DNA of 64,000 nucleotides, taken from assembly GCA_050847315.1 (NCBI GenBank), contig CP193791.1, one strand, 5' to 3'. Below are positions 7,702 through 16,120 of the stretch, piece by piece. Position 1 is the stretch's first letter. Every line of letters starts with the position of its first letter. This stretch comes from Cedecea sp000277545 (GTDB lineage Bacteria > Pseudomonadota > Gammaproteobacteria > Enterobacterales > Enterobacteriaceae). The notes under the pieces were generated by a model that worked only from the letters and a program-made list of their open reading frames with translations, was not told the DNA's origin and did no database searches. Made by a program: the position numbers and the translations under genes.

Positions 7702-7749
7702 AGCTGCACCTCGTTAACCGGTACAAACGTCCGGTCAATGATTGTCGAT

Positions 7750-7772
7750 AAGATGCAGCAATAATACACCTT
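7750..7772 (-). promoter_or_regulatory. NsrR-like binding site upstream of ygbA
   Basis: AAGATGCA and TACACCTT flank a 7-base centre, close to the E. coli NsrR consensus AAGATGCA-N7-TGCATCTT. The flanks extend the palindrome (GTCGATAAG ... CTTATCGAC). It sits 49-71 bases upstream of the ygbA start, where it could block the promoter. Confidence 0.7.
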
Positions 7773-7802
7773 ATCGACAGCAGGCCGAAGTACGAATAGG
7801 GG

Positions 7803-8564
7803 TTAGAGATCGCGGAACGTGCCCAGACGGTAGCCTCGCTCGGCAATCGCGTACTTCAACGCCGCGGAGGTAAGCACTTCCAGCTCCGCAAGGCGCGGGT
7901 AGCAGTAGTTGCTTTTCAGCAGCGTGTTATCCACAAATGACGGGTGGCACATCACTTCCAGCGAGGCTTCCTCTCGCTTAGCCGAAGCATCCACGCACTC
8001 CAGAAGCAGGCTTTCAGAAATCGAATCGCCGTAAAACTCGCTGCTAAACCCTTGCGTAGTCCGCACGCCATCCAGGGAAATGTTGTCCCGGGCTGCGGCA
8101 TCACGATCGACACGCAGCGGGATCCCTTTCGCGCTGGCAAACGCCGCAACGATGGGGAAAATTTCCGGAATCATATGCACGTGATGATGGCTATCAAGAT
8201 GGGTTGGTTCAATACCAAAAATCTCGATAAAGCGCTGATACTGGCTTTCCAGTTCGCGTTTGATCTCGTCCCGATCCAACTGCCCCTGCTCGGCCATCTC
8301 CCAAATCCATTTACCCAGTACGCCCGTTTCGCGGGTTAGCACCGGCATGTTGGTCAGCGGCTGTCCCAGCGTCAGCACGAAGTGCATGCCGACCCCCAAC
8401 CCCGGATAGCGTGCGCACAGCCCGGCAGCGTGTTTAATGGCTTCAGCGTTAACCATCGCGGTGGTTGACGTCACCACACCGTGGTGAAAGGCTTCGATGA
8501 TGCCGTAGTTTTGCGCCTTACTCAGGCCAAAGTCATCGGCGTTGATAATCAGTAAGCGGTCCAT
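7803..8564 (-). CDS. chbG: Chitooligosaccharide/chitin disaccharide deacetylase
   Basis: YdjC-family metal-dependent deacetylase that removes the acetyl group from chitobiose-6-phosphate and chitotriose-6-phosphate before hydrolysis by ChbF, and helps create the ChbR inducer. 253 residues (E. coli 249-252). The metal and catalytic motifs are visible: NADDFG at residues 7-12 and HLDSHHHVHM near 120. Last gene of chbBCARFG, 45 bases after chbF; a GC-rich stem-loop lies in that gap. Confidence 0.93.
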   Translation of the reverse strand: MDRLLIINADDFGLSKAQNYGIIEAFHHGVVTSTTAMVNAEAIKHAAGLCARYPGLGVGMHFVLTLGQPLTNMPVLTRETGVLGKWIWEMAEQGQLDRDEIKRELESQYQRFIEIFGIEPTHLDSHHHVHMIPEIFPIVAAFASAKGIPLRVDRDAAARDNISLDGVRTTQGFSSEFYGDSISESLLLECVDASAKREEASLEVMCHPSFVDNTLLKSNYCYPRLAELEVLTSAALKYAIAERGYRLGTFRDL

Positions 8565-8579
8565 AGCATCCCTCTTGAG

Positions 8580-8602
8580 TGGCCCTCCCCGTCCGGGGAG
8601 GG
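8580..8602 (-). other. Intercistronic GC-rich stem-loop, chbF-chbG
   Basis: GCCCTCCCC / GTCC / GGGGAGGGC: a strong hairpin with no T-run between chbF and chbG. It probably stabilises or attenuates the mRNA rather than terminating it. Confidence 0.55.
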
Positions 8603-8609
8603 CAAGGCA

Positions 8610-9953
8610 TTACACCAGTTTTTCGATAGTTTTCGCAAAGTTTGGCAGATGGGCTTTATGGGCAAGCAGCATCTCTTTGGCAATCACTTCCGCATCCTTG
8701 TCAGAGTGGATAAGCGGGCTCAGGTTCAGCGCCAGCAGCACATCGTTGAATTCACCGCTCAGCGCCGCCTGGCTCGCCGCCACTTCGAAGCCTTTGATGG
8801 TATGAATCAGGCCCATCACTTTCTCGTCGAAGTGAGTCACGCGCGGGTGCGGTCTTGCGCCATCACGGCCAATGATGCTGGTCGTTTCGATAGCCCAGTC
8901 CGCCGGGATATTGTCCACGTGCCCATGGTGCGGGATGTTCACGTAGTGCTCGGTCTGCTTATCATTGTAGATAGCGCTGATCACTTCGCATGCGGCGTCA
9001 GAGTAGTAAGCCCCGCCGCGCAGCTCCAGCTCTTTCGGCTTCACGTCCAGGTTAGGATCTTTATACAGTTCGAACAGCTGTTTCTCGACCTTCTGCACCA
9101 CGGAAGCACGCGCGCCACCTTTGTAGAACTCGCCCATTTCGATGGCCAGCATCTCTTTCTGCTTGAAGTAGTACAGCAGGTAAGAGCACGGCAGCAGGTT
9201 CAGAGAACGGATCAGCCCTTCGCTAAACGGCATATCGAAGATGTTTTTCACCGAGTTAGCGCTCAGTTTACCGCTGGCTACGCCGTCCAGCAGTTCAGCA
9301 AAGCGGGATTCGCCGTTCACCAGCACATCTTTGATGAACACCATGTGGTTCAGGCCGAAGAGATCGATCCCCAGGTCATCTTCCGGGGTCAGCTTCAGCA
9401 CGTCGGTAATAAACATCTTCATGCCAACAGGAATGTTGCACACGCCGATGAATTTTTTGAAGTTGGTGTGGCGGAATACCGCCTCGGTCACCATCCCGGC
9501 CGGGTTAGTAAAGTTGATAACCCACGCATCCGGGCAGATTTCCTGCACGTCTTTGATGATGTCGAAAATCACTGGAATGGTGCGCAGCCCTTTGAACAGG
9601 CCACCCGCGCCGTTGGTTTCCTGGCCAAGATAACCGTGGCTCAGCGGAATACGCTCATCCAGCTCGCGCGCTTTCAGCTGGCCCACGCGCAGCTGGGTGG
9701 TCACGAAGTCCGCGTCTTTCAGCGCTTCACGGCGGTCGAGGCTCTTGTGTACCGTCATCGGCACACCGGCGTGCTCAATCATGCGCTGGCAAAGATTGAA
9801 AATAATATCCTGCTTTTCTTTACCGGCTTCGACATCCACCAGCCAAAGTTCGGTAATCGGTAGTTCATGATAGCGCTTAATAAAACCTTCAAGTAATTCT
9901 GGGGTATAGCTGCTGCCGCCACCGATAGTAACAACTTTTAATTTCTTAGTCAT
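8610..9953 (-). CDS. chbF: 6-phospho-beta-glucosidase / chitobiose-6-phosphate hydrolase (GH4)
   Basis: NAD+- and Mn2+-dependent family 4 glycosidase that splits deacetylated chitobiose-6-phosphate (also cellobiose-type phosphates). 447 residues (E. coli 450). The N-terminal NAD-binding loop VTIGGGSSYTPELLEGF, the metal Cys in IGVCNIPVGM (about residue 171), and GLNHM (about 200) with the metal His are all visible. The C-terminal dimer region is complete. Part of the chb operon, downstream of chbR. Confidence 0.95.
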   Translation of the reverse strand: MTKKLKVVTIGGGSSYTPELLEGFIKRYHELPITELWLVDVEAGKEKQDIIFNLCQRMIEHAGVPMTVHKSLDRREALKDADFVTTQLRVGQLKARELDERIPLSHGYLGQETNGAGGLFKGLRTIPVIFDIIKDVQEICPDAWVINFTNPAGMVTEAVFRHTNFKKFIGVCNIPVGMKMFITDVLKLTPEDDLGIDLFGLNHMVFIKDVLVNGESRFAELLDGVASGKLSANSVKNIFDMPFSEGLIRSLNLLPCSYLLYYFKQKEMLAIEMGEFYKGGARASVVQKVEKQLFELYKDPNLDVKPKELELRGGAYYSDAACEVISAIYNDKQTEHYVNIPHHGHVDNIPADWAIETTSIIGRDGARPHPRVTHFDEKVMGLIHTIKGFEVAASQAALSGEFNDVLLALNLSPLIHSDKDAEVIAKEMLLAHKAHLPNFAKTIEKLV

Positions 9954-10043
9954 ACAGGCTCCCGTACAGCGCCACGCGCCGTATTTAGAAAATTGAATAA
10001 GTTAATAAAAACGCAATATTGACCGTGGTAATTAACCAGCACC

Positions 10044-10880
10044 TTAATTAATGCTGTACAATTTCTTCCGATAACTATTTGGCGTAAAAGAGGTGACCTT
10101 TTTAAAGTTCTTAATAAACATGCTGGGGCTGCTGTAGCCGGACTCAAAGGCAATATCGGTCACCGATGAGTTAGTAATCTCCAGCTGCTTCTTGGCAAAA
10201 TTAATGCGGATTTCGTTAATAATCTGCATCGGCGTTTTGCCATAATAGCGCTGAGTGGCGCGCGTCAAATATTCCTGCGACTTACCCGAAAGCGCGACCA
10301 TGTTTAATAAGGCTTTGTCACCAAAACGCATTTTGTCGTGCATCCCTTCAACGGTGGATTTTAACCACAATGGGATATCATCCTGATTTTCCGACTCCCG
10401 ATAATGGCGCAGTCGATTGACGACATAAAAACTCACCATTTCGAGGAACTCGTTAAATTCCCCTTCGCGGAAATTAAACGAGGCAATCACCGATTCCATA
10501 AACGCCAGGAATTCATCCTTAATCTGGTAAACCTGTGAGGCCACCAAATGGGACGGCAGCAGCGGCATATAATGCTGTTCAAAGAACTGCTGACTGATCC
10601 CCACGTTAAATAACCGGGTCGCACCAAACTCGTAGAAACTCTGATGATGGGAACCGACCGGAATAAAGACAAAATCGCCTCGCTCCATCAGTACGCGCTT
10701 ACCGTTAATTTCCTGGTAGTAGCGCCCGGTCAACACGATTGTGAATTCGTAGTAGTCATGCTGGTGCAGCCCGCTCACGCTCTCTTCTTTGGTGTAGATA
10801 AACGCATGGAAACACTTGCCGTTAAACAGCTGGCTTTCACGAACAATGTTAATTTCCATATTGTCTATCTCTGGCTGCAT
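10044..10880 (-). CDS. chbR: ChbR, AraC-family regulator of the chitobiose operon
   Basis: Dual regulator: represses chb without substrate, activates it with chitobiose. 278 residues (E. coli 280). The N-terminal cupin-like sensing domain (SGLHQHDYYEFTIVLTGRY) and the C-terminal AraC double HTH (LLNMVALSGKSQEYLTRA; VTDIAFESGYSSPSMFIKNF) are nearly identical to E. coli. It is inside the operon between chbA (11 bases upstream) and chbF, so it is expressed with its targets. Confidence 0.95.
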   Translation of the reverse strand: MQPEIDNMEINIVRESQLFNGKCFHAFIYTKEESVSGLHQHDYYEFTIVLTGRYYQEINGKRVLMERGDFVFIPVGSHHQSFYEFGATRLFNVGISQQFFEQHYMPLLPSHLVASQVYQIKDEFLAFMESVIASFNFREGEFNEFLEMVSFYVVNRLRHYRESENQDDIPLWLKSTVEGMHDKMRFGDKALLNMVALSGKSQEYLTRATQRYYGKTPMQIINEIRINFAKKQLEITNSSVTDIAFESGYSSPSMFIKNFKKVTSFTPNSYRKKLYSIN

Positions 10881-10891
10881 ATGCTGACCTG

Positions 10892-11242
10892 CTACTTGTC
10901 CATTTTCTCGTGCAATTCAATCAACTCGGTGACCAGCTCACGCGCCAGCATCGAAGTCATCAGGTGGTCCTGCGCGTGTACCAGCACCAGGCTCACTTTG
11001 GTTTTGCCTTCGCCCTGGTCGCCTTCAATCAGCTTAGTCTGCACCAGGTGCGCTTCGTTCAGCGCCGTGCGGGACTGGTCCATCATCTCTTTAGCCCCGG
11101 CGAAGTCACCCTGCTTGGCCTTTTTGAGCGCGCCGTAGGCTAGGCTGCGGGCCTGGCCTGAATTGATGATTAAGCCCATCACCACTTCTTCGAGATCGTC
11201 CACTTCTACTTCAGTTTCAACAACATTATCTAAATCAAACAT
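10892..11242 (-). CDS. chbA: PTS chitobiose/cellobiose-specific EIIA
   Basis: Cytoplasmic IIA component of the lactose/chitobiose PTS family, passing phosphate from HPr to ChbB. 116 residues. The all-helical IIA-Lac fold is evident, with the phosphorylated His89 in LVLVHAQDHLM, the same number as in E. coli ChbA. An acidic N-terminus (FDLDNVVETEVEVDDLEEV) is typical. It lies between chbC and chbR. Confidence 0.95.
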   Translation of the reverse strand: MFDLDNVVETEVEVDDLEEVVMGLIINSGQARSLAYGALKKAKQGDFAGAKEMMDQSRTALNEAHLVQTKLIEGDQGEGKTKVSLVLVHAQDHLMTSMLARELVTELIELHEKMDK

Positions 11243-11267
11243 AAGCGTGCTCCCCGGATTCTGAAAA

Positions 11268-11290
11268 CGGGGGAGGCATGCCCTCCCCCG
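11268..11290 (-). other. Intercistronic stem-loop, chbC-chbA
   Basis: CGGGGGAGG and CCTCCCCCG around GCATGC form a perfect palindrome just upstream of chbA. There is no T-run. It may set the ratio of membrane EIIC to soluble EIIA message. Confidence 0.55.
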
Positions 11291-11297
11291 GCTGAAC

Positions 11298-12656
11298 TTA
11301 GAATTTCAGTGCGTTAGCGATATCTTCTTCGCTTTCTTCTTCTTCAATAACCGCCTGTGCCTTGTTGGACAGGATAACGAACGGCATGTACACCAGCGTT
11401 GCAACACCCAGGTTGAACAGCGCCACCAGCAGTGCAGCGACGCTGCCGTTACTGTTGAAGAAGGCGCCCAGGCCGGTAGGCATGGTCCACGGTGCCAGGT
11501 TGGTGACCGGCGGGATAATGCCCATGGAGTACGCAATCAGGGTGATCGCGGCCAGAATCGGCTGTACCGCCACAAACGGGATGAACATCACCGGGTTCAT
11601 GATGATCGGCAGACCAAACAGAATCGGTTCGTTAATCTGGAAGATGCCTGACGGCAGCGCCAGCTTAGCCACCTGACGGTGATCGGCGCGGCGAGAGGCG
11701 ATGAAGATAGCGATAATCAGACCCAGCGTCGCACCGGAACCCCCCAGCAGGATGTAGGAGTCGAGCATTGGTTTCGCCCAGAAGTGGAACTGTTTGCCCG
11801 CTTCGATAGCGGCTTCAACAGAACCGTACTGCTGGTACAGCGCCACGTTTTCCAGCGCCCATGGGGTCATGATGCCGTTATCCAGAGCGGTAAGCGCCAG
11901 GGAACCGTGAACACCGAAGAACCACAGCAAGGAGTTGAAAATCACGTATGCCCAGCCAACCACGCTCCCCATTGACGCCAGCGGAGTCGAAATGGAGTCC
12001 ATGATGATCTGGTGGAAGTTGCTGCCGTAGTGAGACAGCGCCCAGGAGATGATCCCGAAGATAGACAGAATCAGGAAGCCTGGAATTAACGCCGAGAACG
12101 AGCGGGATACTGAGGCCGGTACGCTGTCCGGCAGGGTAATTACCCAGTTCCGGCGCACAACAAAGGTAAACAGCTCCGCGACAACCAGACCGATAATCAT
12201 ACCGGAAATAATATTCTGGCCGCCTAACCAGTTAGCGCCTACGGCATAGGCTTCGCCTACGCTATATGGCGTAACGGTCATAAAGGCTGCGACGGATAAT
12301 AAGCCCGCGGCCAAAGGATCGACCTTTCTTTCTTCAGCTAATGCCATGCCAATGAAAAAAGGCGCCATCAGCGACATTATGCCCAACGTACCGTTGTACA
12401 CATTGCCGCCGATAGCTTTAAACCCATTCAGGGTTTCAATGGTCTCGGGGTCTAAACGGATGCCTAACGAGTAGAAGAATGACCCTGCGCCAAAGCTCAG
12501 GAATACGTTGTTGATCAGAACAAACATTGCCCCCGTTAGGGTTAATGGCATTAATTTAATAAAACCGTTTTTAATGGCATTAACGTGAGGCTGCTTTCCT
12601 ATTTTTACAGCAAAAGGCAGGAGAACCTTCTCAAGTGAATCAATGACTTTACTCAT
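11298..12656 (-). CDS. chbC: PTS chitobiose/cellobiose-specific EIIC permease
   Basis: Inner-membrane sugar channel of the chitobiose PTS. 452 residues (E. coli 452), with ten or so hydrophobic segments (for example GFIKLMPLTLTGAMFVLINN, NEPILFGLPIIMNPVMFIPF) and the EIIC-Lac sugar-site motif FQINEPILFG. The C-terminus is acidic (EEEESEED). The start codon at 12656 is preceded by AAGGA. It follows chbB after 90 bases. Confidence 0.95.
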   Translation of the reverse strand: MSKVIDSLEKVLLPFAVKIGKQPHVNAIKNGFIKLMPLTLTGAMFVLINNVFLSFGAGSFFYSLGIRLDPETIETLNGFKAIGGNVYNGTLGIMSLMAPFFIGMALAEERKVDPLAAGLLSVAAFMTVTPYSVGEAYAVGANWLGGQNIISGMIIGLVVAELFTFVVRRNWVITLPDSVPASVSRSFSALIPGFLILSIFGIISWALSHYGSNFHQIIMDSISTPLASMGSVVGWAYVIFNSLLWFFGVHGSLALTALDNGIMTPWALENVALYQQYGSVEAAIEAGKQFHFWAKPMLDSYILLGGSGATLGLIIAIFIASRRADHRQVAKLALPSGIFQINEPILFGLPIIMNPVMFIPFVAVQPILAAITLIAYSMGIIPPVTNLAPWTMPTGLGAFFNSNGSVAALLVALFNLGVATLVYMPFVILSNKAQAVIEEEESEEDIANALKF

Positions 12657-12746
12657 ATTATAAATATCCTTGAAAGCCGTAATTACTTACGGCTGTAGGT
12701 GTAAGTCGCTCTTTGACGGAAAATTAAACAAAACAAGAATAAAAAA

Positions 12747-13070
12747 TTAACTCTCGGCCGCTGCTTTCTTAATTGCTGCCACAGCCGCTTTCAACACACC
12801 CAGCCCATCGACTTTACCGTACAGAGCAGAATCGATAACTTCTACAGGCTTGGTGGGCAACAATTTCTTGATATCTGCCTGCATGTAGGCAATTTGTGGC
12901 CCGAGCAATACCAGGTCCGCATGTTTCCCTTTCTCGCTGGCCAAAGACTCAGAGAAAGCTTCAATTTCTACCGGCACTTCATACTTTTCGGCCTGCGCTC
13001 GCATTTTGGTCACTAACAGCGAGGTTGACATCCCAGCGGAGCAGAACAGGTAAATTTTTTTCTTTTGCAT
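12747..13070 (-). CDS. chbB: PTS chitobiose/cellobiose-specific EIIB
   Basis: Cytoplasmic IIB component that phosphorylates the incoming disaccharide. The start at 13070, preceded by TTGAGGAAC, gives 107 residues (E. coli 106); a longer open frame to 13190 has no homologous sequence. The phosphorylated Cys10 in IYLFCSAGMSTSLLV is clear. First gene of chbBCARFG; the regulatory region lies upstream at about 13090-13290. Confidence 0.95.
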   Translation of the reverse strand: MQKKKIYLFCSAGMSTSLLVTKMRAQAEKYEVPVEIEAFSESLASEKGKHADLVLLGPQIAYMQADIKKLLPTKPVEVIDSALYGKVDGLGVLKAAVAAIKKAAAES

Positions 13071-13089
13071 AAGTTGTTCCTCAAGTCTC

Positions 13090-13287
13090 AATACGCTGTA
13101 ACGGACTTCCGTGGCGTATTGTTGCTGTTCCAAAGCGGGTTTGTGGAGAGAGACTATTGTCTCTGCTTGAGGAAAGTATACGGCATGCATTCTGAAGAGA
13201 GATAATTCTCATGCCTCATAAATTGTCTCTCCTTGACCTGGTGTTATGACCCCCTTCACAGTTTGGCCAAATAATTCGCGCAAATAA
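13090..13287 (-). promoter_or_regulatory. chb operon promoter/operator region
   Basis: Between chbB and the phoH terminator. On the minus strand a TATACT (-10 candidate) lies near 13177 with no good -35, consistent with an activator-dependent promoter. Repeated GAGA-rich elements (GAGAGACAATTTATGAGG, GCATGAGAATTATCTCTC) are candidate ChbR sites, and TTATTTGCGCGAATTATT at about 13268-13286 resembles a NagC operator. These assignments are by analogy with E. coli chb, not proven by the sequence. Confidence 0.45.
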
Positions 13288-13316
13288 AAAAGCCCAAACC
13301 GAAGTTTGGGCTTTTG
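13288..13316 (-). terminator. phoH terminator
   Basis: On the minus strand AGCCCAAAC / TTCG / GTTTGGGCT followed by TTTTTTATTTG, 20 bases after the phoH stop. A shorter T-run on the plus side could make it bidirectional. Confidence 0.8.
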
Positions 13317-13335
13317 TCTAAATCGTTGAAGGCGG

Positions 13336-14124
13336 TCAGTCGTAGGCGTTCAGCGTGCGCTGGCAGAGGGCCGAGCGCACACAATCCTGCTTACCAAAGC
13401 GAACAACGCCGACCATGTCATCCTCTTCAAAACGGTTCAGCGCATCGCTTAAACCGGACGGTACGCCTGCAGGTAAATCGCACTGCGTGATATCGCCATT
13501 GACGATAACCGTCACGTTTTCCCCGAGGCGGGTGAGGAACATCTTCATTTGCGCTGCGGTGACATTCTGCGCCTCATCCAGAATAACCACGGCATTTTCA
13601 AAAGTGCGTCCGCGCATATAGGCGAACGGCGCAATCTCAACCTTACCAATTTCAGGCCGCAGGCAATACTGCATAAAAGACGACCCTAAACGTCGCACCA
13701 GGATGTCATACACCGGGCGGAAATACGGGGCGAACTTTTCTGAGATATCACCGGGGAGGAAGCCGAGATCTTCATCGGCCTGCAGCACCGGACGGGTAAC
13801 AATAATCCTGTCAACATCCTTATGTATCAGGGCCTCAGCGGCTTTTGCCGCGCTGATGAACGTCTTGCCACAGCCGGCTTCGCCGGTAGCAAATATCAGC
13901 TGCTTTTTCTCGATGGCATTAAGATAGTGCGCCTGAGCTTCATTCCGCGCTTCGATAGGTGAATGGTCGCGGCTGTCGCGCGCCATGCCTATAGATTCTA
14001 CGCCGCTCATCTGCACAAGCGTGGTGACCGATTCCTCTTCACGCTGCCGGTGGCTACGCGAATCCCGTCTCAGCACACGTTTTGCTTCGCGACGAGCTTT
14101 GATCACAGCTTTCTGTCTTCCCAT
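13336..14124 (-). CDS. phoH: PhoH, phosphate-starvation-inducible ATPase
   Basis: Cytoplasmic P-loop ATPase related to the helicase domain family; role uncertain (RNA-related in homologues). The start at 14124 (TAAGGTG upstream) gives 262 residues, beginning MGRQKAVIKARREAKRVLRR. Walker A is ATGEAGCGKT at about residue 80, Walker B is VVILDEAQN at about 180, and the end (CVRSALCQRTLNAYD) is E. coli-like. The frame stays open to an ATG at 14403, which would give 355 residues, the length listed for E. coli PhoH in some annotations; the extension has no recognisable domain, so I prefer the short form. Confidence 0.92.
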   Translation of the reverse strand: MGRQKAVIKARREAKRVLRRDSRSHRQREEESVTTLVQMSGVESIGMARDSRDHSPIEARNEAQAHYLNAIEKKQLIFATGEAGCGKTFISAAKAAEALIHKDVDRIIVTRPVLQADEDLGFLPGDISEKFAPYFRPVYDILVRRLGSSFMQYCLRPEIGKVEIAPFAYMRGRTFENAVVILDEAQNVTAAQMKMFLTRLGENVTVIVNGDITQCDLPAGVPSGLSDALNRFEEDDMVGVVRFGKQDCVRSALCQRTLNAYD

Positions 14125-14828
14125 GGATGGCACCTTACAGTTGGTTTCATTTCCCGCGCCGTCTGGACAGGCGCGATTATGGCCACTAACGGATGAGGTT
14201 TGGCTTCCTTGTAAGCCATTAACTGCCGGTTGAGAGGGTGCGTTAAGCGAACGCGAAACGTTGCCTGACGCACCGTTAGGACGCTGATTTGACTCTGAAT
14301 GGGGAAATTTAGCGGTGAAGATAGCGAAGCCGGAGGAGAGGCCTCCGCGCTGGGTAGTGCGGGTAAAGTGTTTAAGTAACCGTCCAGTACAGGACCCAAC
14401 CATTCGCGATCTCCGTAGTGATTAAACGTCACAGCAGGGAACTACCGCTCATGCTTTAAGTACACTAAACATCACCCAAAATGCAACATAAATTTCACTT
14501 TTAAGTAACGTTTAATCGCAATCCGCTGCTGTGTACCGTTTTCGCACATCAATATTACAGAAATATATCAGCGGGATAGTCATAGGGAATTGTAATGAAT
14601 AATTGGGGGAGCGAATTGTTAGCAAATGAAAATCTACATAAACCACTCTCGATAAGAACGGCTAAGGTTTCCCTCAGTCACAATGTCGCTTCTGGATTTA
14701 CCCTCTCCCTGGCAGGGAGAGGGAATAAATAATGCTCCCGTCGACTGTTTTCTCCCTCGCCCCTGTGGGGAGAGGGCCGGGGTGAGGGGAAGATTCGTTC
14801 CCGGCTCTCATCACCGGTACGGCAATAA
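14125..14828. other. Intergenic region phoH-efeB with hairpin repeats
   Basis: 704 bases. The part next to phoH (to 14403) is the open but featureless upstream extension of phoH. 14404-14660 is AT-rich and would hold the phoH promoter; I could not find a convincing Pho box. 14701-14723 is a perfect hairpin (CCCTCTCCCT / GGC / AGGGAGAGGG), and 14753-14790 has related CCCTCGCCCC / GGGGAGAGGG sequence with GGGTGAGGGG. These are short dispersed palindromic elements of the kind common between enterobacterial genes, and could also end efeB transcription. No gene seen. Confidence 0.6.
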
Positions 14829-16115
14829 TTACGCCTCAATCATCCCCTGCCCCAGATAATGCTGTTTATCCGGCACGCCCGGCAGCGCGAAGAAATACCC
14901 ACCGCCGATCGGCTTGATGTACTCTTCCAGCGCCTCGCCGTTCAGCCTGCCCTGCACCGTCAGGAAGCCTTTTTCAAGGTCATGCTGGTAGCAGACGAAC
15001 AGCAGCCCCATGTCGAGCTGACCGGATTTGGTGGCGCCCAGTGAATAGCTGTAGCCCCGCCGCATCATTAGCCCCGACTGCGTCTCTTTGGTCCTTGGAT
15101 TTGCAAGGCGGATATGGGCATCCAGCGCAATCACATCGCCGTCCGGATCGGCGGCGTAGTCCGGCACATCATGCTCATTTGTCATACCCAGCGGCGCACC
15201 GCTGTGTTTCTCTCGCCCGAAGATAGTCTGCTGCTCTTTCAGCGGCGTACGGTCCCAGGACTCAACGTGGAACTGAATAATGCGCACGGCCTGATAGCTT
15301 CCGCCGGTAGCCCAGGCTGGCTCCTGCTGTTGCTTCGTTACCCAAACCACGTCGTCCATCAGTGGCTTATCATGGCTGTCCGGGTTGGCCGTGCCGTCTT
15401 TGAAGCCTAACAGGTTGATGGGCGTCTCTTTCCCTCGGCTGCGCGCCGCATGGTTGGAGATGAACCCTTCCCGCTTCCAGCGCACGCTGAGGAGATCTGG
15501 CGTGTGCTTGATAATATCGCGCAACGCGTGGATCACAGTGTCGTTGGTGTTGGCACAAATCTGCAGCAGCAAATCGCCGTGACACAGGCTGGCATCCAGC
15601 GAATCATTCGGGAAACTGGTCATTGGCTGTAGCTTTTTCGGCATCTGCTTTTGCAGGCCAAAACGCTCGTCAAACAGCGAGCTGCTGGCAGACACCGTGA
15701 TCGTCAGGTTATCCGGGTATATTTCCGCCCCAAGAATGCCAGAGTCCATCGGCGGTAACCGTGGATTTGGCGTTTCCGGTGCCGGGCCGCCGCTGGTCAG
15801 GAAGTCAAAGCGGGCGGTCAGCAAGCGGAACAGACGTTCGAGGTCGGCTTTGTCACTGGCCAGCACGTCAAACGCCACGAGCATCATGGCGGCCTGCTGG
15901 GGTGTCAGAATCCCGGCCTGGTGTTCGCCATACAGCGGTTGGCTTTCAAGGCGACCATCCGGCGGCAGCGTGCCCGGCGAAGAGGCCGGATTCGCCGCAT
16001 GGGCCGCCATCGGGCACCCGCCGCCCACGGCAAAAGCGCCCCCAAGGGCGCCCAGTGTTTTCAGCAGCTGGCGGCGCGCCGGTTGGTGCGCGCCGGTGTT
16101 GTCCTTATCACTCAT
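14829..16115 (-). CDS. efeB: EfeB, periplasmic deferrochelatase/DyP-type peroxidase
   Basis: Tat-exported heme-containing peroxidase of the EfeUOB ferrous iron importer. 428 residues (E. coli 423). The twin-arginine signal ARRQLLKTLGALGGAFAVGG is at residues 13-32. The DyP family signature GFKDGTANP and the C-terminal GGGYFFALPGV with a proximal-His region are visible. The start lies 5 bases beyond the efeO stop, so the two are translated together. Confidence 0.95.
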   Translation of the reverse strand: MSDKDNTGAHQPARRQLLKTLGALGGAFAVGGGCPMAAHAANPASSPGTLPPDGRLESQPLYGEHQAGILTPQQAAMMLVAFDVLASDKADLERLFRLLTARFDFLTSGGPAPETPNPRLPPMDSGILGAEIYPDNLTITVSASSSLFDERFGLQKQMPKKLQPMTSFPNDSLDASLCHGDLLLQICANTNDTVIHALRDIIKHTPDLLSVRWKREGFISNHAARSRGKETPINLLGFKDGTANPDSHDKPLMDDVVWVTKQQQEPAWATGGSYQAVRIIQFHVESWDRTPLKEQQTIFGREKHSGAPLGMTNEHDVPDYAADPDGDVIALDAHIRLANPRTKETQSGLMMRRGYSYSLGATKSGQLDMGLLFVCYQHDLEKGFLTVQGRLNGEALEEYIKPIGGGYFFALPGVPDKQHYLGQGMIEA

Positions 16116-16120
16116 GATGC

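Noticed and set aside
8649..9863. 404-codon plus-strand open frame opposite chbF
   Set aside because: GC-rich antisense shadow of chbF; His/Gln/Val-rich composition with no known fold.
14404..14660. Pho box for phoH
   Set aside because: I looked for CTGTCAT-type repeats with 11-base spacing and found no convincing pair, so no site is annotated.
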